Source: Oscillospiraceae bacterium (lineage in GTDB: Bacteria; Bacillota; Clostridia; Oscillospirales; Oscillospiraceae). From it: a stretch of 10,307 nt of DNA. The stretch spans positions 1 to 10,307 of the forward strand of contig JAEDFW010000061.1 in assembly GCA_016297855.1 (NCBI GenBank), written 5' to 3'. Position numbers and translations under genes: made by a program. How positions within the stretch are numbered: the first letter of the stretch is position 1; every line of letters starts with the position of its first letter. The notes beneath the pieces were generated by a model. The model was not told the origin of the DNA, searched no databases, and saw only the letters and a program-made list of their open reading frames with translations. Of the stretch, positions 1 to 6,534 are shown piece by piece.

Positions 1-112
1 CACGCTTGTCCACGGTATTGCATTCCTCCAGCAGACGGTCTGCCAGCGTGGATTTTCCGTGGTCTATGTGCGCGACAATGGAAAAATTGCGAATGTTGGA
101 AAGATCGGTCAT
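1..112 (-). CDS. lepA: Elongation factor 4 (LepA), N-terminal fragment
   Basis: Only the first 37 codons are inside the window; the gene continues past the left edge. The translation begins MTDLSNIRNFSIVAHIDHGK and carries the G1/P-loop AHIDHGKST at residues 14-22, followed by LADRLLE. The IRNFSI-AHIDHGKSTLADRLLE order is characteristic of LepA and separates it from EF-G, EF-Tu and TypA. LepA is a ribosome-binding translational GTPase implicated in back-translocation or in 30S subunit maturation. The ATG at 112 has GAGGAG seven bases upstream. It lies 25 bases after the PBP2 stop and is probably co-transcribed with the wall genes. The domains that would confirm the full family (EF-G-like domains and the LepA C-terminal domain) are out of view. 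Confidence 0.93.
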   Translation of the reverse strand, partial: MTDLSNIRNFSIVAHIDHGKSTLADRLLEECNTVDKR

Positions 113-128
113 AAAGAGTCTCCTCTTT
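113..128 (-). promoter_or_regulatory. Hairpin holding the lepA ribosome binding site
   Basis: Read on the minus strand the leader is AAAGAGGAGACTCTTT, directly followed by the lepA ATG. It forms a perfect 6-bp stem (AAAGAG/CTCTTT) closed by GAGA, a GNRA-type tetraloop. The Shine-Dalgarno GAGGAG spans the 5' arm and the loop, so pairing would partly hide it. The structure is seen directly. A role in limiting or tuning lepA translation is inference, and a short A/U-rich stem like this could be chance. Confidence 0.4.
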
Positions 129-137
129 GAAATAGTC

Positions 138-2249
138 TCAGTATGCGGTATTCTCCTCCGCAACGGTCTCATATTTACTGGAGGTGGAGAAATATGCGTC
201 GAGGATGGGGATGCAGACCTTGGCCAGATTGCCGCCCTGCGCGCCTTTTTCCACATACACGGCGATGGCGATCTCAGGATCGTCCGCCGGCGCGTAAAGC
301 ACAAATGATGCGTGGTCGGAACCGGAGTTGGAACCGATGGTCGTACCCTGCCACTGCGCGGTACCTGTTTTACAGGCAACCTTGATTGGGTAATCGGCCA
401 GATACTGCGAGGCCGTACCCTTGGTCGCAACCAGCTCCATGCCGGTGGTGTAGCAGTCGATGGCTTCGTCGGACATGGTAAGCGTGTCGGCTACAGTGGG
501 CGTATGCGCTTCAATGAGCGTCTGATAGTCCCACGAGACGACGCGCGAAAGGAACGTGGCCTTATAACGCGTACCCTTGTTGGCCAGCGCCGATGTGTAG
601 CAGGCCATCTGCATCGGCGTGAAGCGGTTCAGACTCTGGCCGATGACTGCCTGCAGCACGTCCGCGCCGTACCAGCCGGCCTCGGCGCCCTCGTACTGCT
701 CGGCCTTGCTCTCGGCGTTGGCGCGCACGCCGGTCGATTCCGGCAGCTCGATGCCAGTCGGCTCGCCCAGGCCAAGCGCCTTGGCAACAATATCAAACGG
801 GTTCTCACCCGTTTCGGCGTAGTAGGAATTATAGGTCAGACGGCCGCACTCATAAAAGTAGTAGTTGCACGATTCCTGCAGCGCCTGCTGCATGTTGATC
901 GTGCCGTGGGTGGAGCCGGTGCTCGTCCAGACGTAGCACACCGGCTCAAAGCCCTCTTCCTTATAGTACGAATACACGCCCTTGTCGGTGATCTCGTAAT
1001 ATTCGCCGATGCCGCCGTAGTCGATCGAGGCGATGGCGGTGACCATCTTGTAGATAGAGCCCGGCGGATACGCCGCGACAGCGCGGTTGTAGAGCGGTTT
1101 GTACTCATCCTCGGCAAGTTCGGTATAGTCCTCGGAGAAGGTGGCGAGATTATAGGCGGGGTAGCTCGCCGAGGCAAGGATCTCGCCCGTCTTGCACTGC
1201 TGCACCACGACCGCGCCGCCCTCGGCGTCCTTACCTTCCTGCTTGCGGCCGACGCCGTTTTCACGCAGATCAAGAATGAGGCTTCCCAGAGCCTGTTCTG
1301 CCGTAGCCTGCAGGCCAATGTCGAGGGTGAGTTCCACGTTGTTGCCGGGCTCCGGTACGGAGGTGAAGTATTCCTCCAGTACTTCGCCGGCAGACGAGAT
1401 GGTGGTAAATTTCAGGCCGCTCTTGCCGTGCAGGTAGTCTTCAAACGCCAGTTCCACGCCGCTTTGGCCGACAAGCGCATTCATGGCGTAGCCTTTCTCC
1501 CGGTAGTATTCCCACTGTTCGCTGTCCATCTGGCCGATGGACCCGAGGATGTGCGCCGCGTAGGGCGTGTTGTATTCGCGCACGGTGGTCGATTCGACAA
1601 CAACGCCCGGTACGCCCAGTTCCATCACGGCCGCAAGCGCCTCAGCAGAGACATCACTGGCCAGCGTGTAGTTTTCCAGACCTATGCCGTCGACGCTTCG
1701 CAGCTCCAGCTCATAGCGCACGGAGATGACCTTGTAGACCTGATCGGCCGTCCACTCATCGGGGAGCCTGTATGCCTGACGCAGGTTTTTGATGAGCGTG
1801 GACGCAGAAATATCCAGATCGTAGTCGCGGTTATTGAGAAATGCGCGGAAGTAGCTGCGCCACGTCTGCGACAGCGCGTCCATATTGTAGCTGTAGGGAC
1901 GATCCTGGGTGACGGGGAAGTGCGACTGGTATGCGATGCCCAGTTCGTCGCACAGCTCGAGCAGATCCAGAAGATTTTCGTTCGGATCGTCGCTGTTGGC
2001 CAGCGCGAAGTTGATGATAATGAGGTTGTAGCTGGCGCGGTTGCCGATCAGCACGTTGCCGTTGCGGTCGAGAATATTGCCGCGCGAGGCCTCAACAGTG
2101 GTCTGATAGGTGATTGAGTCGGATTTTTCGGCGATATAGCTGTCGCCGGGCGCAAGCTGCAGCTTATACAGCCGCAGGAAAAACGCGCCGAACACCACAA
2201 CGACCAGCAGGATAAACAGGGAAATACGAAAACGTGAAAGCCGTTCCAA
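138..2249 (-). CDS. mrdA: Penicillin-binding protein 2 (elongation-specific transpeptidase)
   Basis: This is a class B PBP of 703 residues that cross-links peptidoglycan during cell elongation, normally with RodA and the MreBCD scaffold. One membrane anchor lies at about residues 8-30 (SLFILLVVVVFGAFFLRLY). The dimerization/pedestal domain follows (RGNILDRNG at 56-64, VGQSGVE at 260-266). The transpeptidase domain has all three active-site motifs: S398-I-Y-K401, S460-C-N462 and K627-T-G629. The start is a TTG at 2249-2247. No ATG occurs before residue 123, and the membrane anchor would be lost if translation began there. An in-frame stop, which is also the mreD stop, lies just upstream and rules out a longer protein. 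An AGGTG sits 8 bases before the TTG. Length and gene order (mreC-mreD-PBP2) fit MrdA/PBP2 better than the divisome enzyme FtsI. No catalytic residue is missing. Confidence 0.95.
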   Translation of the reverse strand: MERLSRFRISLFILLVVVVFGAFFLRLYKLQLAPGDSYIAEKSDSITYQTTVEASRGNILDRNGNVLIGNRASYNLIIINFALANSDDPNENLLDLLELCDELGIAYQSHFPVTQDRPYSYNMDALSQTWRSYFRAFLNNRDYDLDISASTLIKNLRQAYRLPDEWTADQVYKVISVRYELELRSVDGIGLENYTLASDVSAEALAAVMELGVPGVVVESTTVREYNTPYAAHILGSIGQMDSEQWEYYREKGYAMNALVGQSGVELAFEDYLHGKSGLKFTTISSAGEVLEEYFTSVPEPGNNVELTLDIGLQATAEQALGSLILDLRENGVGRKQEGKDAEGGAVVVQQCKTGEILASASYPAYNLATFSEDYTELAEDEYKPLYNRAVAAYPPGSIYKMVTAIASIDYGGIGEYYEITDKGVYSYYKEEGFEPVCYVWTSTGSTHGTINMQQALQESCNYYFYECGRLTYNSYYAETGENPFDIVAKALGLGEPTGIELPESTGVRANAESKAEQYEGAEAGWYGADVLQAVIGQSLNRFTPMQMACYTSALANKGTRYKATFLSRVVSWDYQTLIEAHTPTVADTLTMSDEAIDCYTTGMELVATKGTASQYLADYPIKVACKTGTAQWQGTTIGSNSGSDHASFVLYAPADDPEIAIAVYVEKGAQGGNLAKVCIPILDAYFSTSSKYETVAEENTAY

Positions 2250-2262
2250 ACGTCAAGCACCT
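2247..2262 (-). promoter_or_regulatory. RBS, mreD stop and TTG start junction of PBP2
   Basis: Reading the minus strand, AGGTG (2262-2258) lies inside the last codons of mreD. Next come the mreD stop TGA (2255-2253), one codon CGT (2252-2250) and the TTG initiator of PBP2 (2249-2247). Stop and start are in the same frame. The eight-base spacing supports TTG as the initiator. Ribosomes ending mreD could easily restart on PBP2, so translational coupling is likely (inference). Confidence 0.6.
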
Positions 2263-2750
2263 GCCTTTCTGATCACCCGCGATACCGGATAGAAAACCGG
2301 CCACGCGAGCATGGACAGACCGATCTGCACCAGCACCGAAACAACACCGGACCAAGGCGTAGTGCCGAGGAACACGCGGAAGGCAAACAGCGCCAGCTGC
2401 GTGACGCAGAGCGTCAGAAGACTCATAAGAAATGCCGACAGCAGCGTCCGGTTGAGATATCGGTCGCACAGATAGCCCACTACTGCGCCGCAGACGGGAA
2501 AGAGCAAAATGTAGAGCACGCCGCCGTCGGCTCCGGCGAGCATCCAGAACGTGCCGGAGATCAGGCCGAAGAGCGCGCCGTTTTCGCTGCCGGTGTGCAT
2601 TGTGATGCACGCGATGCAGACCGGAACCAGGCTCAGCTTGACGCCGAACAAGCGCATCTGGCCAAAGACAACGGTCTGCAGCACGATGACGAACAGAAAC
2701 CATACGGCGTACAGCGCCCACATCAGGATGTTTTTATATGTTTGGCGCAT
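2253..2750 (-). CDS. mreD: Rod shape-determining membrane protein MreD
   Basis: This is a small, strongly hydrophobic protein of 165 residues, the usual MreD length. It has about five or six predicted membrane segments: roughly 10-30 (ALYAVWFLFVIVLQTVVFG), 38-50, 55-72, 76-95, 103-127 and 135-155. MreD is poorly conserved in sequence. The call rests on topology, length and position between mreC and PBP2, the canonical order. MreD works with MreC at the membrane to organise and activate the RodA-PBP2 wall synthase. The ATG at 2750 has AAAGGAG five bases upstream. The preceding mreC stop is 27 bases away and the next gene follows after one codon. An alternative reading as an unrelated small membrane protein is unlikely in this context. 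Confidence 0.9.
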   Translation of the reverse strand: MRQTYKNILMWALYAVWFLFVIVLQTVVFGQMRLFGVKLSLVPVCIACITMHTGSENGALFGLISGTFWMLAGADGGVLYILLFPVCGAVVGYLCDRYLNRTLLSAFLMSLLTLCVTQLALFAFRVFLGTTPWSGVVSVLVQIGLSMLAWPVFYPVSRVIRKAGA

Positions 2751-2777
2751 ATGCGCTCCTTTCCACGGGTTGCCTTG

Positions 2778-3614
2778 TTACTGATTGGCGTATTCGGTGA
2801 TGATGAAGATTTGCTCCAGCGCGTCAAGGTCGCACGAGGGCGTCAGTGTTGCGTACTTGGCCACGCCCGTTTCGTCGAGACTGACGTTCGTGATATAGCC
2901 CAACAGCAGTCCGCGCGGATAGAGCGTCGAGCCGGTGGTGACGACCTGGTCGTTGTTTTTGACCACGGCATCCGTGGGCAGGTAGTTCATACGAAGCACA
3001 CTTGCGCCATCGGGCAGATAAATGCCCTGCACCACGCCGGTATAGCCGGAGGATGCGATCGAGACGCTGATCTCGAGCGATGAGTCCATCAGTGTCGTGA
3101 CCGTGGCCCAGTTGAGGCCTACATCGGTGATCAGGCCTACGACCTGCCCGTTTTCGGTGACGGCGCACATGCCTTCGGAAAGTCCGGAGTTTGTGCCCTT
3201 GCCGATGGTAAAGGCGCTGGTGTAGTTGGACGATTCCCACGAAATGATATACGCCGAGACAAAACTGTAATCTTCATGTTCCTCAGCAAGGCCAAGCAGC
3301 GTCCGCAGCCGCTCATTTTCGCGCTGGTATTCCTCCGCCGTGCGCACATCTTCCTGCATGCTGAGAATCTGCTTCTGCAGCTGCTTGTTTTCCGCCTGCA
3401 GCGACTCATAGCTGAACAGGTAGTTGTAGTACCGTTCGGCCTGCCGGTCAATGGCGGCAATGCCCGCGCGGAAGGGCGAGAGGATGGTGCCGACCAGATT
3501 CTCGCCGAAGGTCGTGCCGGAGGCAATGGCTGCCGCGACACCAAGCACGACCGCAGCGACAAGCGCAACAATCAGAATGGTCTTGAGTCTTGCCGACCAG
3601 AATTTTTTCTTCAT
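2778..3614 (-). CDS. mreC: Rod shape-determining protein MreC
   Basis: This 278-residue protein has MreC architecture. A short basic cytoplasmic tail (MKKKFWSARLK) is followed by one membrane segment at about 12-33. A coiled coil runs at about 66-108, rich in Glu, Gln and Leu (YESLQAENKQLQKQ, EYQRENERLRTLLGL). The extracellular beta-rich MreC domain follows at about 115-275, with recognisable stretches such as ENGQVVGLITDVG (154-166), VVQGIYLPDG (194-203) and TTGSTLYPRGLLLGYI (226-241). MreC acts outside the membrane as the scaffold that activates PBP2/RodA. The ATG at 3614 has GAGGTG five bases upstream. It lies 19 bases after maf and is the third gene of the operon. mreB, which often precedes mreC, is absent here. 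Confidence 0.95.
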   Translation of the reverse strand: MKKKFWSARLKTILIVALVAAVVLGVAAAIASGTTFGENLVGTILSPFRAGIAAIDRQAERYYNYLFSYESLQAENKQLQKQILSMQEDVRTAEEYQRENERLRTLLGLAEEHEDYSFVSAYIISWESSNYTSAFTIGKGTNSGLSEGMCAVTENGQVVGLITDVGLNWATVTTLMDSSLEISVSIASSGYTGVVQGIYLPDGASVLRMNYLPTDAVVKNNDQVVTTGSTLYPRGLLLGYITNVSLDETGVAKYATLTPSCDLDALEQIFIITEYANQ

Positions 3615-3633
3615 TCGATCACCTCATGGGATG

Positions 3634-4197
3634 TTACACGATTGTCACGCCAAAGCTGCGCAGCATTTCTCCCAGCCTGCATATGGGCAGGCCCATGACG
3701 CTGAAATAATCGCCATCCAGTCGCTCGACGAACAAGCTCGCCAGACCCTGAATGCCATAGGCTCCGGCCTTGTCCATCGGCTCTCCGGTCGCGATATAGC
3801 GCGCGATTTCGCCGTCTGTGAGATCACGGAACCAGACGGACGTTTGAACGACCTCGGTGCGGACGGTATCACCGCGCCGCACGCTCAGACCCGTCATGAC
3901 CGTGTGTGCACGTCCGGAAAGCAGCCGCAGCATTTTCGATGCGTCAGCCTCGTTTTTGGGCTTTCCGAGAATCATATCGTCCGCCACCACGATGGTGTCG
4001 GCGGAGATGACGAGATCATCCGGCGCGCAAACAACGGCGCGGGCTTTTAACGCGCTCACGCGCGCGACTTCATCTTCCGGCTTTCTGCCGGGGAACATCG
4101 TCTCATCAATATCGGCGGTTTGTATGGTGAATTCCACGCCCAGCTGGCGCAGAAGCTGCTGCCTGCGGGGGGATTTGGACGCTAAAATAATTGCCAT
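3634..4197 (-). CDS. maf: Maf-like nucleoside triphosphate pyrophosphatase
   Basis: This 187-residue protein has full Maf family length. Maf enzymes hydrolyse nucleoside triphosphates to the monophosphate and pyrophosphate, removing non-canonical or excess nucleotides; overexpression is known to disturb septum formation in Bacillus. Visible motifs are the N-terminal ASKSPRRQQLL (6-16), the catalytic-Asp region SADTIVVADD (65-74) followed by ILGKP, SGRAHTVMTGL (94-104), and AGAYGIQG (144-151) with a DGDYFSVMGLP segment (161-171). The AYGIQG form points to the dTTP/UTP-type (YhdE-like) subgroup rather than the m7GTP-type YceF; this sub-assignment is less certain than the family call. The ATG at 4197 is the natural start (MAIILASKSPRR), although its ribosome binding site is weak. 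It starts 18 bases after the U32 gene. Maf beside mreCD is a conserved arrangement in Firmicutes. Confidence 0.95.
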   Translation of the reverse strand: MAIILASKSPRRQQLLRQLGVEFTIQTADIDETMFPGRKPEDEVARVSALKARAVVCAPDDLVISADTIVVADDMILGKPKNEADASKMLRLLSGRAHTVMTGLSVRRGDTVRTEVVQTSVWFRDLTDGEIARYIATGEPMDKAGAYGIQGLASLFVERLDGDYFSVMGLPICRLGEMLRSFGVTIV

Positions 4198-4215
4198 GTC
4201 GATCTCTTCTTTTCC

Positions 4216-6303
4216 TTATTCCACGCCGCGCGTGTAAAGTCCTCTGGTGTAGCTGCCGGCGTCAAAGCTGCCGCCGTTCTGATACTGGGACAAAATGGCA
4301 TCGATCTCGCCGGGATTCTCCGTGGTGAACTGCAGCCGCAGCGCCCACAGCCCCATCCCGCGGAATACGTCCTTTTTGTCCAGCAGATACATCTTTTTGC
4401 CGTTTAAGATCACATTCCGGCAGGTGCCGGGGTCTTTCACGACAGGGAATTCATCGCCCATGCGGTCGATGAGCCGCGTCGTGGCCGTATCGCAGCTACA
4501 GGTGCCGGTGCGGTTTTTGATGATGCAGTTTTCCGTCAGCATGAGAGGAAGCCTTCCATAGATCATCAGCTCGCACGGCACAGCCTTGGAAATATCGCGG
4601 ATCTGCGGCAGCGTCATCTCAAACGACAGCAGCTGCGAGTCAAGCCCCTGCGCGCGCAGAAGGTGCATCGCGCGGGAGTTATAGATGTTGAGGCCAAAAT
4701 CACCGCGCACGGCGAAGCCTGCCGCCTTGGCGATGCGGATCTGGCCGATGTTGCCCACCAGCAGCTGCCGCACACCCATGAGATAGGCGGCTTTGAGCTG
4801 CGCGGCAAGCTGCGCGTTCTCACCGCTCCAGCTCACGCGCGGCAGAACCGCGGCCAGCTGCGTCTCCACGCCCACCATCTGCGGCAGCTCGGGATGTTGG
4901 ATGATCTCACTGAGCGGGACGTAGAGAACCGTCGGCGCCATCGAGAGCATTCTGGGCGTGATCTGCGAAAACTGCCGGACATAGATGCTGAGCATCGGCT
5001 CGCCCGTCATGCCGTCGTAGAGCGCGGGCGCGTTGTAGGCGTTTAATTTGGCGAGCTTTGGACGGCCGCGTCGGGCGGTCAGTTCGGCGATCACGTCGCG
5101 GCGCATGGCGTTGATGCTGGCCGCCGGCAGCATCAGCCCCGGGCCCACCACGCTTTTGACGCTTGTGGCGTAATACGGCGTGCCGCCTGTCTTTTTTAAC
5201 CGCTCCTCCAGCTCTTCCGGTGTGAGCGAGCGGATCTGCGCCGGCTGCGGCACGGGGCCGGTGGTGCGGCAGACGTGCCCCTGATCGTCCTCCACGGCCA
5301 GCTGCGCCGGTTCGTTCGCGCGCAGCATCGCGTAGAAACGAATGGGTACGCGCGGCGCTTCTACGTTTTCATAGCTTGCACGGGCTGCGGCAAGCAGCTC
5401 CCTGTCAGGGCCTCCGGGCTGGCGGATGCCGAACATGTCAGGCCCTGTTTTGCCCTCGTAATAGCCCTGCGTGAAGCCCTCGCGCGAGAATGCGGCCTCC
5501 AGTTGGCGCAGATCGCCGTCTGAGAGCTGCTGCCCGTTCAAAACTGTGCGGTAGGCCTTGGTCACGATGGCGACGTACTCAGGCCGCTTCATGCGGCCTT
5601 CAATTTTGATGGAAGCTACGCCCATGCGGCGCAGATCGTCGAGATATCCCACAAGGCAGTTGTCCTTGAGACTGAGCGGGTATCTTGCCGGTTCAAACCG
5701 GCCATAGCCGTAGGGCAGACGGCACGGCTGCGCGCACTGGCCACGGTTTCCCGAACGCCGGCCGATCACAGATGACAGGTAGCACTGACCCGAGTAGCAC
5801 ATGCACAGCGCACCATGTACGAAGACTTCAATTTCAATGGGGCTCATGCGGCAGATGTGCGCGATTTCCTCGCGCGGAAGTTCACGCGCGAGCACGACCC
5901 GCGAGCAGCCCAGCGCCGCCGCGGCCTGTACGCCCTCAAGCGAGTGGATACTCATCTGCGTCGAGGCGTGGATGGGCGTTTCGGGCGCGATCTCTTTGCA
6001 GAGCTGCACCATGCCCAGATCCTGCACGATGAACGCGTCCACGCCGAACGCGGCCGCGGTGCGGATGACTTCTGCCGCGCGCGGCATTTCACGGTCGGAG
6101 ACCAGCGTATTGAGCGTGAGGTGTACCTGCACGCCGCGCACATGGCAGTAGACGATGGCCTCCTGCAGCTCGTCTGCAGAGAAATTGTGCGCGTTCATAC
6201 GCGCGTTGAAGCTGTCATATCCAAGATATACGGCGTCTGCGCCGTTCTGTACGGCGGCGCGCAGCGCCTCCATGGAACCGGCGGGGGACAGTAATTCCAG
6301 CAT
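4216..6303 (-). CDS. U32 family peptidase, long form with DUF3656-like middle
   Basis: This 695-residue protein begins MLELLSPAGSMEALRAAVQN, the classic start of the family, so I place the start at ATG 6303 rather than at the far upstream ATG. An AAGGA lies 11 bases before it. The N-terminal barrel carries the U32 signature EVFVHGALCMCYSGQCYLS (159-177), with cysteines at 167, 169, 174, 190 and 194, followed by SIKIEGRMKRPEYV (231-244). A DUF3656-like region spans about 320-435. A second half ends with YGRLPLMLTENC (582-593), further cysteines at 602, 604 and 628, and a TRGLYTRGVE tail. The name comes from a reported collagenase. Characterised relatives RlhA and TrhP instead hydroxylate 23S rRNA C2501 and tRNA wobble uridine, and an RNA-hydroxylase role related to RlhA is quite possible here. 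The cysteine set could hold an iron-sulfur cluster (inference). It is the first gene of the minus-strand operon. Confidence 0.9.
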   Translation of the reverse strand: MLELLSPAGSMEALRAAVQNGADAVYLGYDSFNARMNAHNFSADELQEAIVYCHVRGVQVHLTLNTLVSDREMPRAAEVIRTAAAFGVDAFIVQDLGMVQLCKEIAPETPIHASTQMSIHSLEGVQAAAALGCSRVVLARELPREEIAHICRMSPIEIEVFVHGALCMCYSGQCYLSSVIGRRSGNRGQCAQPCRLPYGYGRFEPARYPLSLKDNCLVGYLDDLRRMGVASIKIEGRMKRPEYVAIVTKAYRTVLNGQQLSDGDLRQLEAAFSREGFTQGYYEGKTGPDMFGIRQPGGPDRELLAAARASYENVEAPRVPIRFYAMLRANEPAQLAVEDDQGHVCRTTGPVPQPAQIRSLTPEELEERLKKTGGTPYYATSVKSVVGPGLMLPAASINAMRRDVIAELTARRGRPKLAKLNAYNAPALYDGMTGEPMLSIYVRQFSQITPRMLSMAPTVLYVPLSEIIQHPELPQMVGVETQLAAVLPRVSWSGENAQLAAQLKAAYLMGVRQLLVGNIGQIRIAKAAGFAVRGDFGLNIYNSRAMHLLRAQGLDSQLLSFEMTLPQIRDISKAVPCELMIYGRLPLMLTENCIIKNRTGTCSCDTATTRLIDRMGDEFPVVKDPGTCRNVILNGKKMYLLDKKDVFRGMGLWALRLQFTTENPGEIDAILSQYQNGGSFDAGSYTRGLYTRGVE

Positions 6304-6361
6304 AGTAAAATCGTTCCTTCTATATAGGTAAAGCTGCATGGGCATAGTGATATTCCTGTAC

Positions 6362-6370
6362 ATTGTATCA
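6362..6370 (-). promoter_or_regulatory. Extended -10 promoter for U32-maf-mre operon
   Basis: On the minus strand the sequence TGATACAAT contains TACAAT (5 of 6 matches to the sigma-A -10 consensus), preceded by TGN, an extended -10 element. No good -35 box lies at 16-18 bases, which is tolerated by extended -10 promoters. It sits about 60 bases before the U32 ATG. Prediction only. Confidence 0.45.
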
Positions 6371-6468
6371 CACCGAAACGCAACAGAAAAGTGGCAGCTG
6401 CAATTTTTCTGACGATATTTTGTAAACTTTTCGTTATTTGCTCGCATGCGCGCGGCGTGGCTTTGTTC

Positions 6469-6497
6469 TTGCCGAGGCGGAAAATGTATGATATACT
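6469..6497 (+). promoter_or_regulatory. Promoter of the dnaD-dnaI operon
   Basis: TTGCCG (6469-6474) and TATACT (6492-6497) are separated by 17 bases, a good sigma-A match. An overlapping pair TTGTTC (6463-6468) and TATGAT (6487-6492) with an 18-base spacer is also possible. Either gives a leader of about 30 bases before the ATG at 6535. Confidence 0.55.
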
Positions 6498-6534
6498 ACT
6501 ATTCACGGAAATTTTGCAAGAAGGAGGCGGCGGT

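Larger units (their letters stand above)
6304..6534. other. Divergent intergenic region, U32 gene / primosome operon
   Basis: These 231 bases separate the two divergent transcription units. I see one promoter candidate for each direction, listed separately, and an 8-bp palindrome GCAGCTGC at 6394-6401 roughly midway. The sequence is more A/T-rich than the flanking genes, especially 6400-6440. No credible small gene or RNA gene is visible. Reading frames that run through it from either side lack ribosome binding sites and conserved protein starts. Confidence 0.6.

Noticed and set aside
312..2117. A 601-codon open frame on the plus strand, antisense to PBP2
   Set aside because: It is a typical mirror frame of a GC-rich gene. 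It has no convincing ribosome binding site, its translation shows no recognisable domain, and the opposite strand encodes a complete PBP2 with all catalytic motifs.
6394..6401. GCAGCTGC palindrome as a firm operator call
   Set aside because: An 8-bp palindrome alone is expected by chance at this scale, so it is mentioned only as part of the divergent region.
6304..6447. N-terminal extension of the U32 gene to the ATG at 6447
   Set aside because: The extra 48 residues have no family similarity, pass through the predicted promoter, and the conserved start MLELLSPAGS follows a usable ribosome binding site at 6315-6319.
6391..6534. N-terminal extension of the DnaD-domain gene upstream of 6535
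   Set aside because: The extension crosses the predicted promoter, and the AAGGAGG seven bases before ATG 6535 is decisive.
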